A DNA stretch of 64,000 bases from positions 372,001 to 436,000 of the forward strand of contig NZ_JAAFZB010000093.1 in the NCBI RefSeq assembly GCF_010692725.1. Direction: 5' to 3'. Source of the stretch: Flavihumibacter soli. Its GTDB lineage: Bacteria; Bacteroidota; Bacteroidia; Sphingobacteriales; Sphingobacteriaceae. Under the pieces are notes generated by a model that saw nothing but the letters and a program-made list of their open reading frames with translations, did not search any database and had not been told where the DNA came from. The stretch's first letter is position 1; the number at the start of each line of letters is the position of its first letter. Shown here piece after piece: positions 34,701 through 41,868 of this stretch. Both the position numbers and the translations under genes were made by a program.

Positions 34701-36251
34701 CCGCCCCCGCATCACGATATTTATTCCATTGAAGACCTGGCTCAATTGATATTTGATCTCAAGAATGCCAACCGCGACGCGCGTATCAGTGTTAAGCTCG
34801 TTTCCAAAGCGGGGGTTGGGACCATTGCCGCAGGTGTTGCAAAAGCGCATGCGGATGTCATCCTGATTTCAGGGTATGATGGGGGTACCGGTGCGTCGCC
34901 GCTTACATCGGTGGTACATGCGGGGCTGCCATGGGAACTGGGGCTTGCAGAGGCACAGCAGACGCTTGTTAAAAATAAGCTGCGAAGCCGGGTGGTATTA
35001 CAGGCAGACGGACAGCTGAAAACAGGGAAGGATATTGCCATAGCCACATTATTGGGCGCAGAAGAATGGGGGGTTGCTACAGCAGCCCTGGTTGCGGGCG
35101 GATGCATTATGATGCGAAAATGCCACCTGAACACATGTCCGGTTGGTGTGGCCACTCAGGATCCTGAATTGAGGAAGTTATTTACCGGAAAGCCTGAACA
35201 CATCGTAAACCTCTTCCGCTTTATCGCTGAAGAGTTAAGAGAGATCATGGCAGAACTGGGATTTCGCTCGATCAGTGAAATGGTGGGAAGAGTACATTTC
35301 CTAAAAATGAGAGAGGATATTGATCACTGGAAGGTAAAGAACCTGGATCTGTCTGAATTGCTCTATGCGATGGATAATCCTTCAGGACTCACATTGTATA
35401 ACAGCGAAAAACAGGATCATGGTATAGCTGATGCTTTAGACTGGAATTTGCTGGAGACAGCTAAAAATGCGATCGATACCCGGGAACCCGTTTTCGCAAC
35501 CTTTGAGATCAGGAATACGGACCGGACTACCGGCACCATTCTTTCTCACGAGATCACGAAGAAATATCAGTCTGCCGGGCTACCGCAGAATACCATTAAC
35601 TATAAATTTATCGGTTCGGCTGGTCAGAGTTTTGGTGCGTTCTGTACCAAGGGTATTTCTTTTGAACTGTCCGGGGAGGCTAATGATTATGTGGGAAAAG
35701 GCCTTTCAGGCGCACAGCTTTCTATTTATCCTGCTAAAGACAGCCAGTTCTCTCCACAGGCAAACATGATCATTGGTAATGTCGCCCTTTACGGCGCTAC
35801 ATCAGGCGAACTGTATGTTCGGGGTATGGCGGGTGAGCGTTTTGCCGTGAGGAATTCAGGTGCAACCGCGGTAGTAGAAGGAGTAGGTGATCATGGTTGT
35901 GAGTATATGACTGGTGGACGTGCGTTAATTTTAGGTAAGACGGGCAGAAACTTTGCCGCAGGAATGAGTGGCGGAATTGCATGGATCTACGATCCGGAAA
36001 GTGCTTTAAAAACGAATTGCAATGCTGAAATGGTTGATCTTGATCCGCTTTCAGGTGAAGATAAGGAACAGATCATTGTGCTCCTGAGGAAACACCACCA
36101 GCTGACAGGCAGTACGGTTGCAAAGTTCTTACTCGATAACTGGAAACTTGAAGCCCTCAAGTTTGTAAAGGTATTTCCAAAGGAATATAAGCGTGTATTA
36201 AATCAAATCACAAGTTCAACAGGCAGCAAGATAACACAATGGGAAAAATAA
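31704..36251 (+). CDS. gltB: Glutamate synthase large subunit
   Basis: This enzyme makes glutamate from glutamine and 2-oxoglutarate. The 1515-residue length is standard. The N-terminal class II glutaminase domain starts at the nucleophile Cys of EHDACGVGYIAQ (C22) after a short propeptide. The central FMN domain contains NTGEGGEDEIRY, KPGEGGQLPG and SGYDGGTGASPL. The 3Fe-4S cysteines lie in RKCHLNTCPVGVATQ. The C-terminal GXGXG beta-helix domain carries GAFCTKGISFELSGEANDYV. gltB overlaps gltD by 13 nt, so the two subunits are translated together. Confidence 0.97.
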   Translation: MRSSSTIRQQGLYREAFEHDACGVGYIAQIKGSRSHQIVSDSLTILENMEHRGACGCDPDSGDGAGILIQIPHDFLSSECHLLNISLPEAGEYGVGMLFFPKKATLKEACRAAINKVAEKTGLQILGYRKVPVVIDGIGNTALSAEPDMEQIFILKPAHLRTPEDFERKLYVFKNFITKTIAEQIKLNDQQFYVASLSQNIIVYKGQLTSMQVRRYFPDLQDARLSSAFGMVHSRFSTNTFPSWKLAQPFRFISHNGEINTLKGNLNWFYSGIRSFASPFFSKDELEMLLPVIDNNQSDSACLDNVVELLYHCGRSLPHVMMMLIPEAWDGNEQMDPLKKAFYEYHATLIEPWDGPAAITFTDGKIIGATLDRNGLRPLRYMITDDDRIIVASEAGVLITDESKIIKKGRLQPGKMLITDIEKGKVLSDEEVKNVIINRQPYSEWLDNYKIRLEELPEPRVAFTELSNESIFKYQQVFGYSREDIEMIIKPMAVSGKEPIGSMGTDIPLAVLSDRPQHLSSYFKQHFAQVTNPPIDPIRERLVMSLVGFMGNNGNLLDEDKMHCHCVALKQPILNNTELEKLRSIDTGLFHAKTLQTYFKADKQDGSLQRGLERLCRYAEDAVYDGFEVLILSDRALDSEHAVIPSLLAVSAVHHHLIKKGLRGAVGIVVEAGDVWEVHHFACLIAFGATAVNPYLALASISKLKSDDAVVSSVDFSVLCKNYIKAVGDGLLKIFSKMGISTLQSYHGSQVFEIIGIQQKVIDQYFTGAVTRLEGLDLDDIAREALYKHFSGFTHKNPDVHLLPEGGVYQWKRRGEAHLFNPQTVHLLQHATRSNNYEVYKNYAKLINDQTETRYTIRGLLGFAYHRQPVALEEVEPAEQIMKRFATGAMSFGSISHEAHSTLAIAMNSIGAKSNTGEGGEDEIRYERLSNGDSMRSAIKQIASARFGVTATYLANADELQIKMAQGAKPGEGGQLPGDKVDEWIAKVRHATPGVGLISPPPHHDIYSIEDLAQLIFDLKNANRDARISVKLVSKAGVGTIAAGVAKAHADVILISGYDGGTGASPLTSVVHAGLPWELGLAEAQQTLVKNKLRSRVVLQADGQLKTGKDIAIATLLGAEEWGVATAALVAGGCIMMRKCHLNTCPVGVATQDPELRKLFTGKPEHIVNLFRFIAEELREIMAELGFRSISEMVGRVHFLKMREDIDHWKVKNLDLSELLYAMDNPSGLTLYNSEKQDHGIADALDWNLLETAKNAIDTREPVFATFEIRNTDRTTGTILSHEITKKYQSAGLPQNTINYKFIGSAGQSFGAFCTKGISFELSGEANDYVGKGLSGAQLSIYPAKDSQFSPQANMIIGNVALYGATSGELYVRGMAGERFAVRNSGATAVVEGVGDHGCEYMTGGRALILGKTGRNFAAGMSGGIAWIYDPESALKTNCNAEMVDLDPLSGEDKEQIIVLLRKHHQLTGSTVAKFLLDNWKLEALKFVKVFPKEYKRVLNQITSSTGSKITQWEK

Positions 36252-37717
36252 CAGGATTTAAAGAGTTTGGAAGGGAACTGCCTGCGAAGACAGAGGTAGT
36301 TGAACGTGTAAAGAACTATGGGGAGTTTGTGGGATTGTATCCCGAAACGGAACTGAACCGGCAGGCGGCACGCTGCATGGATTGCGGAATACCCTTCTGT
36401 CATTCCGGGTGCCCGCTGGGGAATGTGATCCCGGAGTTTAATGATGCTGTTTACGATGGTAAATGGGAGGAAGCCTACCAGATACTGGCATCGACCAACA
36501 ATTTTCCGGAATTCACGGGCAGGATATGTCCCGCACCCTGTGAGTCAGCCTGTGTCCTGGGAATTAATAAGTCGCCGGTTGCGATCGAAGAAATTGAGAA
36601 GCACATTATAGAGATCGCCTTTTCAAAAGGCTATGTTAAGCCATATAAACCGGTTTTGAAAAGCGGTAAAATCGTGGCTGTAATAGGGTCGGGGCCAGCC
36701 GGGTTAGCGGCCGCGGCCCAACTGAATAAGGCGGGGCATACGGTGAAAGTGTTTGAACGGGATGATCTTCCGGGTGGGCTTCTGCGTTATGGTATTCCTG
36801 ATTTTAAACTCGATAAAGCGGTGCTGGATCGTCGAATCCGGCTGATGGAAGAAGAGGGAGTGGAATTTATCTGCAATACCGAGGTAGGTAAGAATCAAAA
36901 CATGCAGGAATTCATCAATGCACACGACGCTGTGATCATGGCCGCCGGGTCAACCATTCCACGTAATCTCAATATACCTGGCCGGGAGCTAAAGGGGATT
37001 CATTTCGCGATGGATTTTCTGAAGCAGCAAAATAAAAGGGTTGGGAGGATCAGCTTTAATGAGGAACAGATAGTCGCGACTGCTAAGGATGTTGTCGTTA
37101 TCGGGGGCGGTGATACCGGCTCAGATTGTGTCGGTACATCCAACCGTCATAGGGCAAATTCTGTTAAGCAGTTCGAATTGATGGTTCAACCGCCTGCCGA
37201 ACGTAATCAGAATATGCCCTGGCCTACTTTTCCGATGATCCTGAAGACAACCAGCTCGCATGAGGAGGGCTGTGAACGCTTTTGGGGCATTAATACAAAA
37301 GAGTTTAGAGGGGATGAACATGGAAATCTGTCATCTATTCTAGTTACCGATGTGAGCTGGGAATTAGATCCCCTGGGAAGACCGGTAAATTTCACGGAAA
37401 CTCAAGGTTCTGAACGTGAGATTCCCTGTCAGCTCGTATTGCTCGCCATGGGATTCATCCATCCGCAGCATGAGGGCATGGTCGAAAAATCGGGTGTAGC
37501 ACGTGACGAACGGGGAAATGTAAAGGCAAAGGAAGGAGATTATCAGACCAGCATCCCGAAAGTGTTCGCAGCCGGCGATATTCGCCGTGGTCAGTCACTG
37601 GTTGTCTGGGCAATCTCAGAGGGACGGGAAGCAGCAAGGAAGGTAGATGAATACCTGATGGGTGGTTCCGTTCTGGAAACGAAAGACAGGCTGGTTAATA
37701 TGCAGATGGGCCGATGA
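36239..37717 (+). CDS. gltD: Glutamate synthase small subunit
   Basis: The 492-residue subunit passes electrons from NAD(P)H to GltB. N-terminal cysteines for 4Fe-4S clusters are seen in CMDCGIPFCHSGCPLGN and RICPAPCESACV. An FAD site VIGSGPAGLAAAAQL and an NAD(P) site VVVIGGGDTGSDCVGTS follow. The C-terminal AAGDIRRGQSLVVWAI is the typical FAD-binding end. It starts inside the 3' end of gltB and is followed by a strong terminator. Confidence 0.97.
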   Translation: MGKITGFKEFGRELPAKTEVVERVKNYGEFVGLYPETELNRQAARCMDCGIPFCHSGCPLGNVIPEFNDAVYDGKWEEAYQILASTNNFPEFTGRICPAPCESACVLGINKSPVAIEEIEKHIIEIAFSKGYVKPYKPVLKSGKIVAVIGSGPAGLAAAAQLNKAGHTVKVFERDDLPGGLLRYGIPDFKLDKAVLDRRIRLMEEEGVEFICNTEVGKNQNMQEFINAHDAVIMAAGSTIPRNLNIPGRELKGIHFAMDFLKQQNKRVGRISFNEEQIVATAKDVVVIGGGDTGSDCVGTSNRHRANSVKQFELMVQPPAERNQNMPWPTFPMILKTTSSHEEGCERFWGINTKEFRGDEHGNLSSILVTDVSWELDPLGRPVNFTETQGSEREIPCQLVLLAMGFIHPQHEGMVEKSGVARDERGNVKAKEGDYQTSIPKVFAAGDIRRGQSLVVWAISEGREAARKVDEYLMGGSVLETKDRLVNMQMGR

Positions 37718-37726
37718 AAGGTCTAG

Positions 37727-37756
37727 CCGGGAAGCGTAAACTTCCCGGTTTTTTTT
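37727..37756 (+). terminator. Terminator of the gltBD operon
   Basis: CCGGGAAG (37727-37734) and CTTCCCGG (37741-37748) form a perfect 8-bp stem with a 6-nt loop followed by eight T residues. Confidence 0.93.
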
Positions 37757-37776
37757 ATTCCTATAGCGGTTCCTGC

Positions 37777-38442
37777 TTATTTTTCTGCAGGGTTCTTTTT
37801 TCCTGAAAGCAATTTTTCAACTGTTTTGTTTATCCTCTCTGCACGGGTTTTATCCTGTTTGGCCGTTAAAACCCAGCTGACGTACTCTTTCTTATTCGTA
37901 TAGGATAATGTGTTGAAAAACGCGATTGATGTAGGCTGGGATTCCATTGCGTTTTGAAGTTCTGGAGGCAGAGTAATGATCCGGTTCCTAACATCAATAT
38001 ATTGGCCGAGCGCATTATTTTCAATTTCTGAATTACAAACTTCGGAACGCCTAACCTGGCTGGATGGCCGGAAGCGTAAGGCGGTCCAGGTTTCGTTAAT
38101 AGCGGCAGCAGCAACCCCGCTCAGGCCATATTTCGCAGTTTCATCCCATGACTGCATCATCTCAAGGTCTGACGTGATCCCTGAACTCTTTTTAGGGTAG
38201 GCGATCCAAAAGATCGTGTCCGGGCGTAAATGGTCGTTCAGCCAGACAAGATCGCGCTGTAATTCTTCACTGTTCAAGACAAACAATTGAACGACGTCAT
38301 AGGTGCCGTCTGCCTTTGTAAAAAGCTGCGCTTCCCGGGGCAGCGGCTCAAGTAATTCGCTGTACTGGGCAGGTGCATTTACAAGCAGTACACGGTAGGC
38401 CGGTTTAATCTGTAATTTTTTTGCCAGCTTGCTTTCTTCCAT
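37777..38442 (-). CDS. YdeI/OmpD-associated family protein
   Basis: This is a 221-residue cytosolic protein with two parts. Residues 1-125 look like a DUF3052-like alpha/beta domain (YRVLLVNAPAQYSELLEPLP, DTIFWIAYPKKSSG). Residues about 155-221 match the YdeI/OmdA bacteriocin-protection tail (LPPELQNAM, FNTLSYTNKKEYVSWVLTAK, TRAERINKTVEKL). The biochemical role is not established. It lies 1 nt downstream of the SpoU methyltransferase gene on the same strand, so the two are probably cotranscribed. Confidence 0.8.
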   Translation of the reverse strand: MEESKLAKKLQIKPAYRVLLVNAPAQYSELLEPLPREAQLFTKADGTYDVVQLFVLNSEELQRDLVWLNDHLRPDTIFWIAYPKKSSGITSDLEMMQSWDETAKYGLSGVAAAAINETWTALRFRPSSQVRRSEVCNSEIENNALGQYIDVRNRIITLPPELQNAMESQPTSIAFFNTLSYTNKKEYVSWVLTAKQDKTRAERINKTVEKLLSGKKNPAEK

Positions 38443-38443
38443 T

Positions 38444-38983
38444 TTATTCTGGTTTTAAAGTAAGTTTATTGAAAAAATCCCATAGCACAATACCCGCGGA
38501 AACCACAATGTTAAAGGAGTGTTTTGTGCCGAATTGTGGGATCTCGATACAGCTATCGATCATCTGCATCGCTTCATCGCTCACACCGTTCACTTCATTT
38601 CCGAAAATCAGCGCGTACTTCGTTCCTAACGGCGGTTCAAATTCGTTAAGCATGATACTGCCGGACGCCTGTTCGATGGCAATGATATTGTAGCCGTCTG
38701 CTCTCAAACTATTGATAGCGTCGCTTACAGTTTCGAAATAACACCAGTCAATTGATTGAGTGGCTCCCAGCGCCGTTTTCTCAATTTCGCGGTGCGGAGG
38801 CCGGGCGGTTATCCCGCAAAGATATATCTGTTCGACAGCGAATCCATCGGAAGTGCGAAAGATTGATCCGACATTATGCATACTGCGCACGCTATCCAGT
38901 ACCACGGTAACCGGCAGTTTGTCCTGCTGTTTGAATTCTTCGATCGTAGCCCTTTTTAGTTCATCAAGCTTTAATTTTGACAT
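38444..38983 (-). CDS. SpoU/TrmH-family RNA 2'-O-methyltransferase
   Basis: A 179-residue SPOUT enzyme that methylates ribose 2'-OH in tRNA or rRNA with SAM. Motif 1 is VLDSVRSMHNVGSIFRTSDG, motif 2 is YALIFGNEVNGVS and motif 3 is IPQFGTKHSFNIVVSAGIV, which together make the trefoil knot and SAM pocket. In motif 3 the usual Leu-Asn is Phe-Asn here, a minor variation. No N-terminal substrate domain is present. The target nucleotide cannot be inferred. Confidence 0.9.
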   Translation of the reverse strand: MSKLKLDELKRATIEEFKQQDKLPVTVVLDSVRSMHNVGSIFRTSDGFAVEQIYLCGITARPPHREIEKTALGATQSIDWCYFETVSDAINSLRADGYNIIAIEQASGSIMLNEFEPPLGTKYALIFGNEVNGVSDEAMQMIDSCIEIPQFGTKHSFNIVVSAGIVLWDFFNKLTLKPE

Positions 38984-39107
38984 GCGGCAAATTAAGTATT
39001 TTTAAAACACCTGTAGCCGACGATTGTCTTGTAAATTACAGTTGAAAATGATTATCCATTTTTGCAGAATTTTCAATTAATTTTACTCCAAACCAGAGCT
39101 ATTTATT

Positions 39108-40154
39108 GTGAACGCCACTCAGTCAGAAGTATTATTCTCTTATTTGAATAAAGATATTTATCGTGTAACGCTCCAGAATGACCGGGGTATGAAAATCTGC
39201 CTGAGCAACTATGGGGGGTTAATTCAATCCATTATTCTTCCTGATAAATTCAATAATCTAATTGATGTTGTTTTAGGATTTGATCATCTCAAGGATTATA
39301 TCTCCACAGATTACCTTGCGCACTATCCCTATTTTGGAGCAATCATTGGCAGGTATGCAAACCGGATCTTCCAGTCTCGCTTTCCTTTGGGGAATGATAC
39401 TGTAGAGCTTAGCAAGAATAATCCGCCTCATCAACTGCACGGCGGCTTCAGCGGTTTTGATAAAAAAATCTGGGATATCGTGTCCGTTAATGATAAACCA
39501 TTCCCCGGGGCTGTTTTCAAGTACCTCAGCCACGATGGCGAAGAAGGGTTTCCAGGAAACCTTGAAGCTGAGATCAGTTTCGAACTTAATAACTCAAACG
39601 AACTGACTTTAAAAATTAAGGCCCATTCGGATTTGCCTACTCCTGTAAACATGACGCATCATGGCTATTTTAATCTGAACGGAGATAATAGTTCTATTGC
39701 CGATCACCTGGTGGAAATCCCGGCAGGTCATTATCTTGCGCAGGATAATGACTATGTGTGTACCGGGGGCTTAGTGCCTGTCGAAAATACTGCTCATGAC
39801 TTCAGGAAGATGAAGCCGATCGGGCAGGATTGGAAAGAAGGCGAAGGTTATGATCAGGGCTTCGTGCTTGATAAACCGGATGGGACCTGGGGTAAAGCTG
39901 GCGCCGCCTATTCGAAAACGACGGGAATCCGGCTCGAAGTGTCGACCGACCAGCCCGGGATTCAGTTTTATACCGGGAAATATCTCAATGTAAGAAACGG
40001 TAAAAAGGGGATGCACTACCGGCCTTTTACCGCCTTTTGCTTCGAGACACAAAAACATCCGAATGCAGTTAATATTCCTCAATTCCCGGATACAATTCTT
40101 AAGCCGGGGGAAGAATACAGCCACACAACTACTTTTAAATTTACGGTAGACTAA
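39108..40154 (+). CDS. galM: Aldose 1-epimerase
   Basis: Galactose mutarotase of 348 residues with a beta-sandwich fold. The catalytic His is in THHGYFNLNG and the catalytic Glu in CFETQKHPNAVN; GRYANRI and PPHQLHGG near the N-terminus are also typical. The start is GTG at 39108 because the next in-frame ATG would remove the first beta strands. No signal peptide is seen, so it is probably cytoplasmic. A VOC-family gene follows 30 nt downstream. Confidence 0.92.
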   Translation: MNATQSEVLFSYLNKDIYRVTLQNDRGMKICLSNYGGLIQSIILPDKFNNLIDVVLGFDHLKDYISTDYLAHYPYFGAIIGRYANRIFQSRFPLGNDTVELSKNNPPHQLHGGFSGFDKKIWDIVSVNDKPFPGAVFKYLSHDGEEGFPGNLEAEISFELNNSNELTLKIKAHSDLPTPVNMTHHGYFNLNGDNSSIADHLVEIPAGHYLAQDNDYVCTGGLVPVENTAHDFRKMKPIGQDWKEGEGYDQGFVLDKPDGTWGKAGAAYSKTTGIRLEVSTDQPGIQFYTGKYLNVRNGKKGMHYRPFTAFCFETQKHPNAVNIPQFPDTILKPGEEYSHTTTFKFTVD

Positions 40155-40183
40155 AAAACATTCAGTTTCTAAAATCGCCTGTG

Positions 40184-40564
40184 ATGAGCTATCCAACGAT
40201 TACCCCGTATTTGATTGTCCCCGAGGCTGAAAAGCTTATCGACTTTCTTGTAAAATCATTTGATTTCAGTCAGGGCGTATGTCATCACGGTCCGGACGGT
40301 AAAATTATGCATGCTGAACTAAGGCTCGGTGATTCTATGATCATGCTCGGCGATGCCAATGACGAATATCCGGCCAATCCGACAATGATCCATCTGTTCC
40401 TGCCTGCCTGCGATTCATTTTACCACAGGGCCCTTGAAGCGGGCGCATCATCGATCCGGGAACCGCAGGACCAGGAGTACGGGCACAGAAGCGCCGGTGT
40501 CCGGGATTATGCCGGTAATCAATGGTGGATCGCCTGTGAAATTCTTGGATTTACGATGGGTTGA
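40184..40564 (+). CDS. VOC (glyoxalase/bleomycin-resistance) family protein
   Basis: This 126-residue protein consists of two beta-alpha-beta-beta-beta modules. The pattern ITPYLIVPEAEKLIDFLVKSF, HAELRLGDSMIMLGD and the C-terminal YGHRSAGVRDYAGNQWWI resembles PhnB-like VOC proteins. Metal ligands and substrate cannot be fixed. The frame also has GTG at 40181 directly before the ATG; ATG at 40184 is preferred. It overlaps the end of the convergent MFS gene by 14 nt. Confidence 0.85.
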   Translation: MSYPTITPYLIVPEAEKLIDFLVKSFDFSQGVCHHGPDGKIMHAELRLGDSMIMLGDANDEYPANPTMIHLFLPACDSFYHRALEAGASSIREPQDQEYGHRSAGVRDYAGNQWWIACEILGFTMG

Positions 40565-41786
40565 TAGTGTGTAACTTCAATGGGTTGAATGCTTTGAGTT
40601 TATACATGCAGTAATAGCCGATCGAAGTTATAGTACATGTTGCTCCCATAAACCACCAAAGGAGATCAAAACCGCCATGTTCAATCATTACTGCCCCATA
40701 AACGGGTGCCAGTATCTGGGCGGCAGACCAGGCAATAGTGTATAGAGCGGCATATTCGCCCCGGTTGTTTTCGTTTGACCGGGAGATCCAGAATGTATTC
40801 ATAAACGGCATAGAAAGCATCTCGCCAAGGCTTATGACGCACAGAGACAAAATTGCAACCCAGGCAACCGCGGGTAACATGTTGAATATAGCGAACCCGG
40901 CACCTACCAGAAATACGCCCCACGTGATAAAATATAAGGGCGGTCTTTTCCCTTCGAGCTGGTGAATTAGGACCATCTCCGTCACAACAATTATAAGACC
41001 GTTTAATGCCATAAGGAGACCAATGAACTGTTCGTCAAAGTGCCACACTGTCTTGAAAAACACCGGCTGCATCGTGAACAGCTGAAAGAAACAGGAAGCA
41101 AAAAGAATAGTCAACAGGATAAACAGGAGATATATTTTGTCTGAATATGCCGAACGTACGACCATTTTTTCTTTGGAAACCGGTGTGTGTTTATTATTTC
41201 TGACCGGGGGGAGCAACTTTAAGAGAAGCAAGCCGGCAAAAATATTCGTACAGCCATCAACATAAAACAAGAAGTGATAATCTATTGAGGCAAGGAAGCC
41301 TCCTATGGCTCCGCCGAAAGACCAGCCTAAATTAATGGCCAGCCTGTTGAGTGAATAGGACCGGGTGCGATTCTCCTCACTGCTGTAATGCGCAACAGCC
41401 GCAGAATTTGCGGGGCGGAAGGATTCATTGCACATACTCAATATGAACGTGCCGATGCCAAGTGTCAGAAAGGTTTCTAAAAAACTGATCACAAAGAACA
41501 TCGTTCCACCGGTAAGTAAAGCTCCCACCTGCAAATAATGGAACCCTATCTTATCGGTGATCTTACCGCCTATAAAGGCTCCTGCAATAGAGCCTGCGCC
41601 AAATAAGGCCATGATGAATCCAGCCTGGACAATCGTAAATTTTAATTGCTGGGTACAGTATATCGTCATAAATGGCAGTACCATTGTGCCGCTCCGGTTG
41701 ATAAACATGACGAGTGTGAGGTACCAGCTCTCTCTTGTTAAACCACTGTAGGCTTTTTTGTAGAGACCTATTGTATTTTGCAGCAT
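40551..41786 (-). CDS. MFS transporter
   Basis: A 12-helix major facilitator of 411 residues. The loop 2-3 signature is weak but present as GGKITDKIGFHYLQ. NRSGTMVLPFMTIYCTQQL in helix 1 and WSFGGAIGGFLAS in helix 5 point to the drug-exporter-like MFS branch (MdtH/YfcJ-like), although the substrate is unknown. It is monocistronic, with the terminator of the M56 gene lying upstream of its start. Confidence 0.85.
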   Translation of the reverse strand: MLQNTIGLYKKAYSGLTRESWYLTLVMFINRSGTMVLPFMTIYCTQQLKFTIVQAGFIMALFGAGSIAGAFIGGKITDKIGFHYLQVGALLTGGTMFFVISFLETFLTLGIGTFILSMCNESFRPANSAAVAHYSSEENRTRSYSLNRLAINLGWSFGGAIGGFLASIDYHFLFYVDGCTNIFAGLLLLKLLPPVRNNKHTPVSKEKMVVRSAYSDKIYLLFILLTILFASCFFQLFTMQPVFFKTVWHFDEQFIGLLMALNGLIIVVTEMVLIHQLEGKRPPLYFITWGVFLVGAGFAIFNMLPAVAWVAILSLCVISLGEMLSMPFMNTFWISRSNENNRGEYAALYTIAWSAAQILAPVYGAVMIEHGGFDLLWWFMGATCTITSIGYYCMYKLKAFNPLKLHTINPS

Positions 41787-41815
41787 GGCAATAAAGATAT
41801 ATAAAGCTTAAAAAT

Positions 41816-41848
41816 AAAGGGCTCCCGATCAATGACCGGGAGCCCTTT
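41816..41848 (-). terminator. Terminator of the blaI-M56 operon
   Basis: AAAGGGCTCCCG (41816-41827) and CGGGAGCCCTTT (41837-41848) are perfect 12-bp complements. T-rich tails occur on both strands. It ends the M56 peptidase transcript. Confidence 0.9.
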
Positions 41849-41868
41849 ATTTTGGAGATGCTATTTGC